Under the pieces are notes generated by a model. That model was given only the letters and a program-made list of their open reading frames with translations, was not told the DNA's origin and did no database searches. A DNA stretch of 64,000 nucleotides from Massospora cicadina (Eukaryota; Entomophthoromycota; Entomophthoromycetes; Entomophthorales; Entomophthoraceae), in contig JAKSZP010013344.1 of the NCBI GenBank assembly GCA_022478985.1, positions 62,001-126,000 on the forward strand. The letters run 5' to 3'. The translations under genes were made by a program, and so were the position numbers. Shown piece after piece: positions 1-10,783 of this stretch (the first letter of the stretch is position 1; each line of letters opens with the position of its first letter).

Positions 1-1746
1 TTACGAGAGTTAGCAGTCAAAGTCACGTGAAGGTCATTATAGTTGTCCCATAACGACCTCCCCGGAATAAAACCGTACTGGGATGGGGAGAGGCGAGGTG
101 ACACCCATTTGGTGATGCGGTTGGCCAGAAGCTTCGTGAAGAGCTTGTGGTCTGTGTTGATCAACGCTATGGGGCGCCAGTTCGCCAGGTTCTCACGGTC
201 TGACTTCTTGTGAATGAGGGTCGTGATTGAGCCTCTGGAGTCGGGGAGGACCTCGCCATTCACCAAGAGTGCAGCGAAGAGGTCGCGGAGGGTTCTGGCT
301 ATCACTGCAGGTTCCAGAAGGTACACCTCAAAGGGTATTCCATCTGGGCCTGGGGCTTTAAGCCGTGGGGATTTCAGAAGGGTTTCCATCACCTCCTGGA
401 TGGAAATAGGCGCCAGTAGAGCCTCATCAGCCCGTGGGTCAATGGGCGGCTCTGGAGCCCGCCACAGGAAGTCTTGGATGTCCGATGGGTCCACCTGGGT
501 GGCATGGAAGAGGCTGGAGTAGAAGCGGTGTAGTTCCTGCGTGATTTTCTCCTTATCTGAAGTGGTTGTAGTGCCAATTTTCAGTGCAGTAATATCCTGC
601 GCTGTTGACCGGGCTTTCTGTTTCTGAAAGAAGAAGCGGGTGGGGCGTTCCCATTGAGCATAGTAACGAGATGTTGTAAAGTTTGCTGCCCGTTCTTCCT
701 GCAGTGTGAGCTCCAAGCGGAGTGCTTCCTGCGCCGCTTCCCAGTCTTCCAACCATCTGGGAGAGGGCGAAGGCTGGCAGTTTCGCTCTAGATGTCTGAT
801 TCTGGCTTCCGCCCTTTTGACTCTGGCGCGAGCTGCAGTCATCTGGGCTTTGGCACAGTTGTAAGCAACGCGGGTGATGCCCTCCTTGGTCACCGCCCAT
901 CTAGCCTTGTGGTCAAGCAGGTGGGGTGGGGGGAGGTGAGAGTCTCTCGGATGGTCATAGACAGCTTCTCCTTAGTGAAGGGGTTGTTGAGAAGAGCTGG
1001 GGCAACCCTAGGCCAGAACCTACGCGACGGTCTAAGTGTGGTGGTGAGGACAACGGTGAGTGACCTGTGATCACTCAGATGGTTGTCACGAGAGATGGGA
1101 GAGGAGACGCGGCCAATTAGCAGGGGGCCAATCAGTGCCATATCTATGCGTGACGCTGACTGGAAAGCTCCTCCATCATACTGGATCCTAGTCATGCAAC
1201 CTAGGCCAGACGCGGAGGGTGGAAGCGCATCTATAAAGCCACTCAGGCGAAGGAAATCCTGGAGGCGACTTGATCCAGGGCGTTCCTTTGCTGCAGGGGG
1301 TAAGAGTCACGGACGCGACTTATGGTTGTGTTGAAATCTCCTAAGAGAACTGTATTCCGTGGGAGATTGAGTTGGAGGAGCTCTTCCAAGAGCCGATTTT
1401 GCTCCTGACCTGCATTAGGCAGGTAGATGCTTGCAGCGAAGAAGGAGAAGTCAGGAGTGGTGAGTTTGGCCAGTATGAGGCGGCCACCTAGATATTGTGA
1501 AAAAGAATGGGTTTTAACCCGGGGATTCAAAACAATAAGGGCGGCATGGTTTGTCCAGAAGGAGTTGCCTCCAAACTGTTCATTCCATGCAGATTGTTCG
1601 TGGGGGAGGATATGGGGCTCCTGGACAGCAGCGATGTCAATTTGTGCTGACCTGAAGTTTCGGAGGAGGCGGGCTCTCCGCTTAAAGTCCCGCAACCCAT
1701 TTGCGTTGATGGATTGCAGGGCCAGGGTGCTGCCATGGGGACTCAT
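1..1746 (-). pseudogene. LINE ORF2, APE endonuclease and start of reverse transcriptase, broken and cut by window edge
   Basis: The frame opens at the ATG at 1746 (MSPHGSTLALQS), 36 bp after the ORF1 stop. The first 167 codons give an endonuclease/exonuclease/phosphatase domain with the signatures NANG, QEPH and GDFN. The domain continues in another frame (1195-890) with the terminal SDHR motif, so at least one frameshift lies near 1200-1250. Further pieces at 900-553 and 577-389 lead towards the RT through an APGPDGIP-like block. The endonuclease would nick target DNA to prime reverse transcription. The copy is dead as read, because several frame changes are needed. Confidence 0.85.
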
Positions 1747-1782
1747 AGCTGTTCCCCTCCATGTCCTGGGGGTTGCCAGCGC

Positions 1783-4506
1783 TTAAACCTGCTGCTGTGA
1801 GGCGGCTAGTTTTGAGTCCTTTAGCTTGACTATTAGCTGCAATCCGTGAGGAGCGTCGAGGGTTCTGAGGGGAAGGAGAGGGTGGGGGGCGGAGGACCCA
1901 GTAAGCCAGCCTAGGATGCTGCCCCCGCTCCGTTGCAGGGGAAGGACCTGAGGGTGCTCAATGGTGACCTCCGCGGTGTCCCCATTTGATGAGTCTGAGT
2001 CCATATTCACTTCCTCCAACACTGCAAAGGATCCGCGCGAAATGGACTGTGGGGTTGGGGTAGGACTCTTTGAGGTGGCACTTCTACTGCAGGCCGCGAG
2101 TTGCCAGTCCATGCTGGTGGGCATAGCTCCATTGGGAGCTGAGGGCTGATGCGATAAATCGCTGGTGGGGGTTGGTGGGGGTGCCGCGGAGCCCTGAGTG
2201 GGGGTGGCTGACGAGGGGCACCCTGTGGGAGATGCCTTGCGCTTGGTGAGAGAGGGAGTTGACTCTGGGAGATTGGAGGGGGTGCCCATTGGAAGGGGGG
2301 CATGAGCGCGAAGGTATCCCACACCAATAGTGGGGTTAGCTGTTTCAACTGCTAGGCGTAAGGCCTCAGGGGACAGGTCTTGAACAGGAACCCATTGTGT
2401 GGGTTGTGGAATTGCTGCTGCAGCCATGTGGGATCGTTTTTGGCCTGGTTTAGGCCCCTGGGTGGTGGCTAAGAGGGCTTGTTTTCGAGCTGTGCAGCCA
2501 CTATACAAGTGTCCAAGGGCGTTACACCATGAACACCGGGGGCGCGCCTGATCAGGGTCGACAAAAAAGATCTCAGGGCATGCCCCAACTACCGCCACAC
2601 GAGGAATAACCTCAATGTTACGGGATACAGTGGGGGAGGGGATGAATGACGCCCTAGCAGTGCGAGCTCTTTGAGTGGGAGCATAGTAAGAGGGGACGCT
2701 AAAGTCCACTGAAAGAACAGACCCAAACTCCATTAAACCACGATGGAGTGCCAGTTTAAGAGACTCAGGATCAACAGTCGTTGGTAGGTTGGAAAAAGTA
2801 ACCCATGAAATTTTCTCCAGGTGAGAGCGTGTGCGGGAGATGCGAAGAGATCCGCGTGGAATAATGACCTGGAGGGTGGCAGCATGGTCAGCAAGGGCAG
2901 CTTCAGTGAATCCCACATCGATGTAGTGGCCCTCCACTGATTCATGGATGGTGGTGTTAATAGGGAATGTCTCCGCAATCGCTGCAAAGTATGAGAAGTA
3001 ATCCTCTGTATAGAATTCAACAGGGTTATGCCCATAATAAAGGCGAATTGCGTGGGAGAGGGTTGAGCGAGGTAGAGCTTTTTGCGCTCTAGTTTCGGCC
3101 CATTTCTTCTTAACATCGGCAATAAACGCCACTTCACGGGGATCTGCTTTGGGTAGCGTTGGTGCCAGAGGTTTTTGCCACGCCCCAGTGGCTCCTTTGG
3201 TGCGTTTGTGTTTGCTTTGGGCTGCAATTGCAGGTTGAGTGTGAGCTGGTGGTTTGGACAAGTTTGCGGAGTTCCCTTGTTTCTGGAATGTTACAGCAGT
3301 TGCTGGCATCATATTAAATTGAGGGGCGGTTTGTTGGGCCTCGCTAAATTGGGGAGGCCCATCCAGATTGGAATTAACTCCAGCCAGTTGGGAGGAGGGA
3401 GATGTTTCATCACCATCCCAATCTATTTGGGTAAATTCAGCCCGAGTATTTGCTGTGATTTCGTGGGCAAAACTCACTGGCTGATTGGTGAATTGGTCGT
3501 TTTCAGCATATTGAGATAAAGTGCCGACTTGAGAAGTGCCGATTATGGGGTTTAAATGGGACGGGTGAGATTGGAACTGGTGTGAAGTTCCAAAATCTGA
3601 ACCATTTAAATCCCCATTGGGAAGAGTAGATTGTCCCAATTTGGTGCTTAGTGAACCAGAATGTGCGGCTAATCCAACCTTACATCCGAGGGTTTGGGGG
3701 CCAGGTGATTGTTGGGCCTCGCTAAATTGGGGAGTCCCATCCAGATTGGAATTAACTCCAGCCAATTGGGAGGAGGGAGATGTTTCATCACCATCCCAAT
3801 CTATTTGGGTAAATTCAGCCCGAGTGTTTGCTGTGATTTCGTGGGCAAAACTCATTGGCTGATTAGTGAATTGGTCGTTTTCAGCATATTGCGATAAAGT
3901 GCCGACTTGAGAAGTGCCAATTACGGGGTTTAAATGGGACGGGTGAGATTGGAACTGGTGTGAAGTTCCAAAATCCGAACCATTTGAATCCTCATTGGGA
4001 AGAGTAGATTGTCCCAATTTGGTGCTTAGTGAACCAGAATGTGCGGCTAATCCAACCTTACATCTGAGGATTTGGGGGCCAGGTAGCTGGGTATCGCCCC
4101 TCATGGAGGGAGCCAGAAACACGGCATCAGCAATAATAGATGGGGCTGAATTAGCTGACACAATGGGGGAGGTGAATGTCTGGATGGGCTGAGTTGCATT
4201 CAACTGAGCAGACGCCATTAAAACAGCGTGGGTGATGGCCTCCTTGGTTGGAGGGGGCCCAGCGGGTTGGTGGGAGGCAGCACACACAGAGCTGTTAGGC
4301 GTGCAGGTTGCAGAAGTGCGATCAGGTGAACTGGCGCTAGTTGGAGTAGCTCCAGGTTGGGGGGTGGTGCCTGCTTTCATGGCTGCTGCTTGAGAGCGGG
4401 TGATTCTGGTTGACCCTGAGGTGGGTAACCGAGGGTTGCTTCGTTTGGGGGTGGTGCTGGCTCGTTTGGCATAGCCTGCGGGTTCTTTTGCGGGGTTTCC
4501 CGCCAT
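1783..4506 (-). CDS. LINE ORF1 protein (gag-like, CCHC zinc knuckle), 907 aa, intact
   Basis: An open frame of 907 codons starts at the ATG at 4506 (MAGNPAKEPAG). The N-terminal third is Ser/Thr/Pro/Gln-rich and low in structure. Residues about 140-391 are two copies of a 126-residue unit, a direct tandem duplication. Residues about 568-640 (starting WVTFSNLPTTVD) have the look of an RRM-like fold, as in many LINE ORF1 proteins. A zinc knuckle of the form C-x2-C-x4-H-x4-C (CSWCNALGHLYSGC) lies near residues 656-669. The tail is Pro/Ser-rich and ends in a short acidic, then basic stretch. By family knowledge, such proteins coat the element RNA and form the RNP with ORF2p; function here is inferred. 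It is the only long intact frame in the window. Confidence 0.9.
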   Translation of the reverse strand: MAGNPAKEPAGYAKRASTTPKRSNPRLPTSGSTRITRSQAAAMKAGTTPQPGATPTSASSPDRTSATCTPNSSVCAASHQPAGPPPTKEAITHAVLMASAQLNATQPIQTFTSPIVSANSAPSIIADAVFLAPSMRGDTQLPGPQILRCKVGLAAHSGSLSTKLGQSTLPNEDSNGSDFGTSHQFQSHPSHLNPVIGTSQVGTLSQYAENDQFTNQPMSFAHEITANTRAEFTQIDWDGDETSPSSQLAGVNSNLDGTPQFSEAQQSPGPQTLGCKVGLAAHSGSLSTKLGQSTLPNGDLNGSDFGTSHQFQSHPSHLNPIIGTSQVGTLSQYAENDQFTNQPVSFAHEITANTRAEFTQIDWDGDETSPSSQLAGVNSNLDGPPQFSEAQQTAPQFNMMPATAVTFQKQGNSANLSKPPAHTQPAIAAQSKHKRTKGATGAWQKPLAPTLPKADPREVAFIADVKKKWAETRAQKALPRSTLSHAIRLYYGHNPVEFYTEDYFSYFAAIAETFPINTTIHESVEGHYIDVGFTEAALADHAATLQVIIPRGSLRISRTRSHLEKISWVTFSNLPTTVDPESLKLALHRGLMEFGSVLSVDFSVPSYYAPTQRARTARASFIPSPTVSRNIEVIPRVAVVGACPEIFFVDPDQARPRCSWCNALGHLYSGCTARKQALLATTQGPKPGQKRSHMAAAAIPQPTQWVPVQDLSPEALRLAVETANPTIGVGYLRAHAPLPMGTPSNLPESTPSLTKRKASPTGCPSSATPTQGSAAPPPTPTSDLSHQPSAPNGAMPTSMDWQLAACSRSATSKSPTPTPQSISRGSFAVLEEVNMDSDSSNGDTAEVTIEHPQVLPLQRSGGSILGWLTGSSAPHPLLPLRTLDAPHGLQLIVKLKDSKLAASQQQV
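3333..4088 (-). repeat. In-frame tandem duplication inside LINE ORF1 (2 x 378 bp)
   Basis: Two adjacent units, 3333-3710 and 3711-4088, are almost identical. The segment beginning GTTGGGCCTCGCTAAATTGG recurs exactly 378 bp apart. 378 is divisible by three, so each unit encodes 126 residues (SPGPQTLGCKVGLAAHSG onward) without breaking the frame. Confidence 0.92.
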
Positions 4507-4595
4507 ATTTGCTAATAGTTTTCGTAAATCTCTTTAGTGGAGCTAAATTTCAGGCTGAATTGATTTTCGAAAAGTGATGCTTAGCAGAAAGAGAT

Positions 4596-7330
4596 TCAAT
4601 ATAGCAAAAATTATTTTTGGACATATGCCCATATTTCCGCCACTGAAACATTCATTACTACCTCTTTTGTGCCCCTTGACTATACTTATCTTGGCAGTGT
4701 GCCCATATAACCAATATCTGATATTTTTATAATATAGCTGAAAAAATCTTTATATGCACTATAAAAAGAGTATATTTAACTTTATAGAAAGTAATCTATT
4801 TGAATATAATTATGTATCAAGTTTTAGTTCCTTTTTTAATAAACCTCTTTTTTGATTTCCTACTAAAATCTTAACTCCTTTAAGTCATACAAAAGCCCAT
4901 TTTGCCTATTATATTAGAGAGTGATTTGAGAAATCATTTTCACCCTGATTAATAGTTGTTAAGCGCTAACTATAATTTAAGTTTGCCATTCCCAAAGATT
5001 AGCACAGTTTTTAATGATCCCAGATTCATGAAAGTTTGTTGTTCACTAAAGGGAGCACTTTACCATGCTAGTTCTATAAACCTAACAATATGAATAACAA
5101 CAAAATCAGAGTAACTAACTGGATACAAAATGAAAAATAAAGGTGTCAAAAAATGTTGAACGTATTGGTAGCAGTAATATCTATAATGTTGAGGCAGTTG
5201 ATCTTGTACCATCACAGAAACCAGATAAATCACTTGGAAATCTTCTTAGATTTCTTAGAATTAAAGAGTTATACTGTTTTCTGGTATTAATGAGAATTGA
5301 GCTCAGTCTTCTGTTATTTCTGCTGAGATAACTTTTTATATTTTCGTCTAACTTCCCCACCTTTACACTAAAAGGGGAGCACTTAAAGAAATTATGTAAG
5401 TTGATTTTTCATCCCATGACAACTTACTTATTAACAATCATGGTAGTGTACATAAAAAATTACACTGCCTTCTAGAGACATAAATGATATTGCTCTACGC
5501 TTATGAGACACTCTATCTGCTTTCTTATCAACACACTGAAGAGTCAAGAAGAGTTACTTTGTAGAGCTAAAATTGCATTAGCCAACTATATGAGGTGATG
5601 GATATTATCATAGATGTAGATATGAAGTATACTATGTAATTCTACTATCCATTTGTGCAAAAATGAAGTCTATGTTTAAATCAATTAAAACAACTTTCTA
5701 ATAAAACACAACTATATCTCAAGAGGATATAGTGGATTTGTAGATAGATACTGAAAAAATATAAAATTTGACAAAGACGCAGAGTATATACAACAATCAG
5801 TGAATCCAAAAATATCACACATCGCCTAGTAGAAAATTGGGCTATGGTAATAATTATTGGAAAACTAGAATTGACTCAACCTCAAGAGTTTCTAATGAGA
5901 TTTTCACTTACTTAGAACGCTTGAAAAATTTACTTTTGGTTAAGAACAATTAGACATAAAGTGTACCTAATCAGTAATAGGCCCATTTACAAGGTTTCTT
6001 GTTGTAATTCTATTCTAGAATAAAAAAACATTGCACCAGAGTTAAGTTCTAGTTAAAACTGTATATTGACAATCTAGATGCTATAACTTTTCTATTTTTA
6101 ACCAGTTGTTCTACTCAACTAAGTTATATCATAGACTTAAAAACGTTACATATTCTATATGATTGAATAAGGAGCTATAGTTACAAACATCAACTCTTAA
6201 GATTTCAAAACAGAGTACTCCAAAATATAACATATACTAAACCTTCACAAATCAAATTTCTAATTTCATGTACTTTATAAAATTTGTTTGAAATCTTGTA
6301 AGTTCCCTAGAAGATAATTCAATACTGTCTTAATGACGTTAACAAAGTGATCTTTTGTTTCAATTTCTTATTAATTCACTTCTGGTGAATGGATTCTCTC
6401 ATCATCCTTGTACTCGTACAAAACCACTTTATATGAGTCAGTCAAATTCCTAAAAATTAAGTATATCTTACCTTGTTTAAGTCACTTTCCATAAGAATCT
6501 ATACTGTCACTTATAGATAATTTTCACAGGTAAAGGTTGTTTTAATATCCTGATCAAATACTTTTAGAAAACAAGCTACAGATATGAAGAACAAACCTCT
6601 TATTAGATTTGAATCAGCATGAAAGAGACATGTCCAATCTGCATAATACTTTTACAATGTGATTAAGATTCAAATGACAAACAAGGTGCCTATACTATGT
6701 GACACTAATGATAAAGTTATCACTGGAGTAAATAACCAACATCACCCTTCATCTAATCTCTCATCTGTGAAATAAGTTATTAAAACAGCTTTCTATACTA
6801 GTGGTACACTTCACATGGCAGCCAATTTACATAATCTTTAATTAGACTTACAGCCTTCAAAAAAGACTTATCCATGAAAACAATCCTGTAAACACAAGTG
6901 AACAACCTACTTGCTCTTTATTAAATTAATAGTTAAGCTTAATCCAAGAAAGGGGAGTCCATGCGTTTTTTTTATTGTGGTGCTGTCAAATAAAATTGAG
7001 ATTACCTCATAACATGTTGCCATGGCGATAAGCCTAGGTGGCCATATTGGATAAGGAAGGGATTCATAGGGTTTACTTTCCCCTGCAAAAATTAAGGATG
7101 TGTAATATTGGACAGGATGTGAGCGAGAACATTGACAGAATGATGTAGAGGGAGAAAGAGTGTGATATCTTTGTCAATGAGTCATACAGTTTGCACCGCC
7201 TTTATGTACTGGTCAAGATGGATCTCATTATACTTAAGAAGTACCTGAACACAAGAAAATAATTTAAGGGATTTCTGGTTTTGGAGGTAATGTGGTTAAA
7301 CAGCGGCAACTTGGTGGCATCAGCGCATGA
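4596..7330. other. AT-rich interval without recognisable genes
   Basis: The stretch is AT-rich on both strands, with only very short open frames. I see no conserved domain, tRNA-like sequence or tandem array. It may be decayed transposon or intergenic DNA. Confidence 0.6.
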
Positions 7331-7904
7331 TTGGCCTGCAGAAAACGTGAGCTCATAGATCCAATCCATAATTCTTCAAGGAAGTCTTCCAGGAACTTAG
7401 GGCAGGATATACCCTCAACAATAGAACCATGACCTCATGGAGGGATAAGAAGTGGGTAACGTTGATGGTGGCACAAGCCATTTTTTGGCAAGTTGTAAAA
7501 ATGAATTCAAGGATTGGAAATAACTTACAAGGGAAGAAGAAGCGCTGGCACTCAGACTTGGGAGGCTAAGAAATTTCATCCAATCAAAATTTGTTACTAT
7601 GCAAAAGTTGTTGGTATCCGTGGTGATCATTCAATAGATCTAAAGGGGTTTGAGATGAGAAAATTGGACCGGCCATGTGAGCTGGTTGGCTAAGGCAGGA
7701 TAATTTCGCCTTTACTACCAATCAAGGCAATTAACTGAGGCCTGAGCATAAACTAGCTCCTTCATAGTTCAGAAAGTGGGGGTTTTATTTGCTGGTGCAA
7801 CAGGAGCTGTGACTGCAGCAGTTGTGGGAGGGTGAGAGAAGATCAAGATTAAACAAAAGATCCTGATAGATTGGTTATGGGATCAATGCTAATGGGAGGA
7901 GCGT

Positions 7905-8300
7905 CAGGAGCCACTGTGGCTAAGGGAGGGAAACTAACTTCAAGTGGTCAAGTGTAAAGCACAAGGGCAGAGGGTGCGAACATTCTCTATGCAGTCCCAA
8001 AATGGGTTGTTGGGGGCAGAGAGGATCGCTGCACAGGTTAACTGAAATATTGGTGTCCCAGTGGAAGGGGTAGATTGTCCCAAAGTTATGAAGCCCTGTG
8101 AGGAGGATGTCCTCATTTGGAAACACAAACTGGAGGAAATAATCAACGATGTAAGTGGATAAATATCTAAGCGTTCTTGGTGTAGTTTCTTAAATAAAAG
8201 GTGGTTTGGCAGGCTAGCAAACGGGACTACCAGAGTGGCATCCACTGACAGCAAAGTACAGGAGGTGGGGACAGATATTTTTTAACAAGTGTCATAGACG
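7905..8300 (-). pseudogene. Second-family LINE ORF1-like fragment
   Basis: Minus-strand translation includes VDATLVVPFASLPNHLL and APNNPFWDCIENVRTLCPCAL. These align with VDTTLVVQFSGLPTH and APDHPFWAHVKGGRMICPSC in the plus-strand fragment at 21.45-22.05 kb, including the start of a CCHC knuckle; the knuckle's His and last Cys are lost behind a stop here. The shared order is RRM-like segment, then hydrophobic linker, then knuckle, as in the LINE ORF1 at 1783-4506, but sequence similarity to that ORF1 is low. The leftward continuation to about 7.34 kb contains another short minus-strand frame (7415-7630) of unknown origin. Confidence 0.55.
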
Positions 8301-8754
8301 TCGTGACCATATTGTCATATGTGGAAAATGACATAATAATGAGGACAAATCCAAGGGACAAAGCTGCATATCAAGAGGCCAAGAAGGTGAAGTTGGCTGG
8401 CCTCCCTGATCTCAAATATACCTAGGATCAACGCTGGGTGGAGGCGAGGTATGCACAGGTTAGTCCCAGGGATGCTAGAGAAGTTCAGCCCTGCATAATA
8501 GCAGGCGTGTTAAAATGAACCAGTTTTTTGTTAAATAAAAATGGTTTGCTTTGGTTTTAGGTGAACGGGGTCTTGAAACACGTTCAGTTTTTGAACTTTC
8601 CAGCTCAGGTCGGCCACTTTTACAATAATTACCTGAGTTTAAACAATTAACAAATATAGTGTCTTGCCCAATGGAAGCGTGTGCCTATTGGTGCGCCTCA
8701 GCTTAGACCTGCTTCCCTCAATTAATTGTGTGCCCAAAACCCCTTAAATTCTTC

Positions 8755-9159
8755 ATGTCAAGACCAATCTTTACCGTTGGTCAACTTCTCCCTCATAATA
8801 AAGCCCCTTGGTTAGTAAACCGTTTTGTAAAAATGTTACCTTGGACGATCCTGTGTGAAGACCTCTTCAAAGAGGTCTTGTGCAACGTTAACCACTTAAT
8901 TTTAAGTACGTTAAATCTATCCACCCGTGCACCATTGGGCTGCCCAGGTTCCCTCCAACCTAGGACGCCTATCCCTTACCACTCAGTACACCACATTGCT
9001 CCTGTTTGGTTATTCTCTCTAATGATAACCCTCCTTGATCCAAATTATTATTACTTAAGCACCATCTTCTGGGCTCTAGTAAATCTTGTACTAATGACTA
9101 GTTCCCTGGCGTTGGTCCTGTGCACCATGCACTGCCACTTGGGAACAGGAGAGTTATAG
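8755..9159 (+). CDS. Hypothetical small membrane-protein-like ORF (134 aa)
   Basis: The frame is open from the ATG at 8755 (MSRPIFTVGQLL) to a stop at 9157-9159. The last 60 residues hold two strongly hydrophobic stretches (around VWLFSLMITLL and IFWALVNLVLMTSSLALVLC) that could be transmembrane helices, joined by a Tyr-rich turn (DPNYYYL). No catalytic motif is recognised. It stands alone in AT-rich DNA beside transposon debris and lacks visible partner genes. It may be an exon, part of a repeat family, or chance. I do not assign a function. Confidence 0.3.
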   Translation: MSRPIFTVGQLLPHNKAPWLVNRFVKMLPWTILCEDLFKEVLCNVNHLILSTLNLSTRAPLGCPGSLQPRTPIPYHSVHHIAPVWLFSLMITLLDPNYYYLSTIFWALVNLVLMTSSLALVLCTMHCHLGTGEL

Positions 9160-10727
9160 ACACTCTCCTAACACATATAATCGGATTCAAAAGGGAATTC
9201 CAAGACTAAGTACCCCTTTAAGGTGTGGAAATTGATGGACTCAGTGGGTTTAAACACCACCTGTAATAGCTTGATGCTGGCTGCATTTGCATAGGGGAAG
9301 AGGTTTCATACTTGGGCTAAACTCTCAAGTGCAGGTTTATCATGGAGCATCAGGGTGCTTTAAGCATTTATTAGGAGCTTGCGTGGTGTTGTGCTAGTTC
9401 TTGAGTGACGACAAAGAAACCTGGTAGGATAAGGGGCTAGAGGAGCCAGCCCAAGCACACTTTGGAAGCAGCTGATGATGTCAGGAAGCGGCGCACTACC
9501 ACCTCATGTGAGGTCAGCAGAAATGAAATTGATGACATTTGAAACTTGATATGTCAGGATGGCAACATCTAGTGTGAACTTGTTTTAAATTTTCTTCATC
9601 AAGTTAAGCAACTAAAGCGAAAGAAAGCTTAACCTACTTATCTTTGTGTAAGAAATGGGTCATTGCAACTAAGATCGCACTTTGAAAATTTCAATCTAAG
9701 AAGGAACAGTAAAATGAGAATTCAGTACAGAGACAGCACTTTTATAGCAAACATCCCCGTAGTACCTGATAGACATAATACAACTAAGGTATTTTCTGAT
9801 CATGCATTAAATGAAGTTCTTACTCGACATTGCTACACTAAGACAATGACAAACATCTATGACAACTTTAAGGGGTTAAAGATACTCATGATATTACACC
9901 CTGAGAATTCATCCTGGAATTAACTACCTCAAAATCTATACGCCATGACTAATCCTGCATTAATCACATGAACATATCTACCTATATATAATATAAAACG
10001 CATAAGTAGTTTAGCTTCTAGCAATATGTACCTTATACTAAGTGCTAGAAACTTCGTAGATTTCAGATGCAAATGGTATTAAAAATACAAAGCTTAGTTA
10101 TCACCGGAAAGATGGGTAAACCCCCAACTTTTTAGAAAAATGCTTTTGGATTACCTATTTCATATGGGGGAACAAATTCTAAACCAAAAGTTATAAAAAA
10201 GTAAAGAGCCAAGCCATTTTAAAACCACCAATCACCAACTTGATAATTTTTGAAATTGATAAAAAAACTAAGCTAACTCCAGACCTCAACTATGATAAAG
10301 AGTATATAGAAGACAAACCATGAGATTCAAAAGCCACTAAGAATTATTAATCGTTATAAACTCATATAAAAATATTGCCTTAACTGAGTTCATGGGTAGT
10401 CATAGACACTAATAGATATTACTGATCATTTTGTAATATTTTATGTTTAATTATATTAGATTTTGTTTGAAATAAGCTTTTATTTTGTTAGAATTCTTTA
10501 AAATTAATATTCAAAAACAGCCTAAAAAGTCTTACTTCTGTTTGTATGCCTACTTTGCTCAATATCTTCATTAAAATTATATATTAACTTGATGAAGAAC
10601 AAAACTTTTCCTAAGCCAGTTGCTGAAATGGACTTTTCCTTTGTATGCTTTTAATAGTGTCACACAATTATAACGAACAAATAATGGTGGACAAGAATTA
10701 CTTTGCAAATTTTAATTAAATATCTTA
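9160..10727. other. AT-rich interval, nothing recognised
   Basis: There are only short frames (for example an 86-codon plus-strand frame at 9663-9923 with no known motif). The right end is the insertion point of LINE copy 2; no clear target-site duplication could be paired with the flank at 17160. Confidence 0.5.
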
Positions 10728-10783
10728 TTTTTTTAGTACTAGATGGTCCCAACCCAAGGGGGGATTCATCACTACTTATTGAA

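Larger units (their letters stand above)
1..4595 (-). mobile_element. LINE copy 1 (non-LTR retrotransposon), 3' part outside window
   Basis: The element is read right to left. Its 5' end is placed near 4595 because the sequence stays nearly identical to the second copy (ending at 17159) up to that point and then diverges abruptly. It has a 5' leader of about 90 bp, ORF1 (4506-1783), a 36-bp gap, and ORF2 from 1746 onward, leaving the window at position 1. Position 1 corresponds to about 12585 in copy 2, so roughly 1.86 kb of the 3' part is missing from view rather than deleted. The DNA is visibly GC-richer than its surroundings. The order ORF1 with CCHC knuckle, then APE endonuclease plus RT, is typical of L1/Tad-like LINEs; I cannot fix the clade. 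Confidence 0.93.

Noticed and set aside
214..522. Plus-strand 102-codon frame, repeated at 12797-13105
   Set aside because: It is the antisense of the LINE ORF2 reverse transcriptase region in both copies; conservation follows from the element itself.
3333..4088. Minisatellite or CRISPR-like array
   Set aside because: Only two units of 378 bp, in frame with ORF1 and without spacers.
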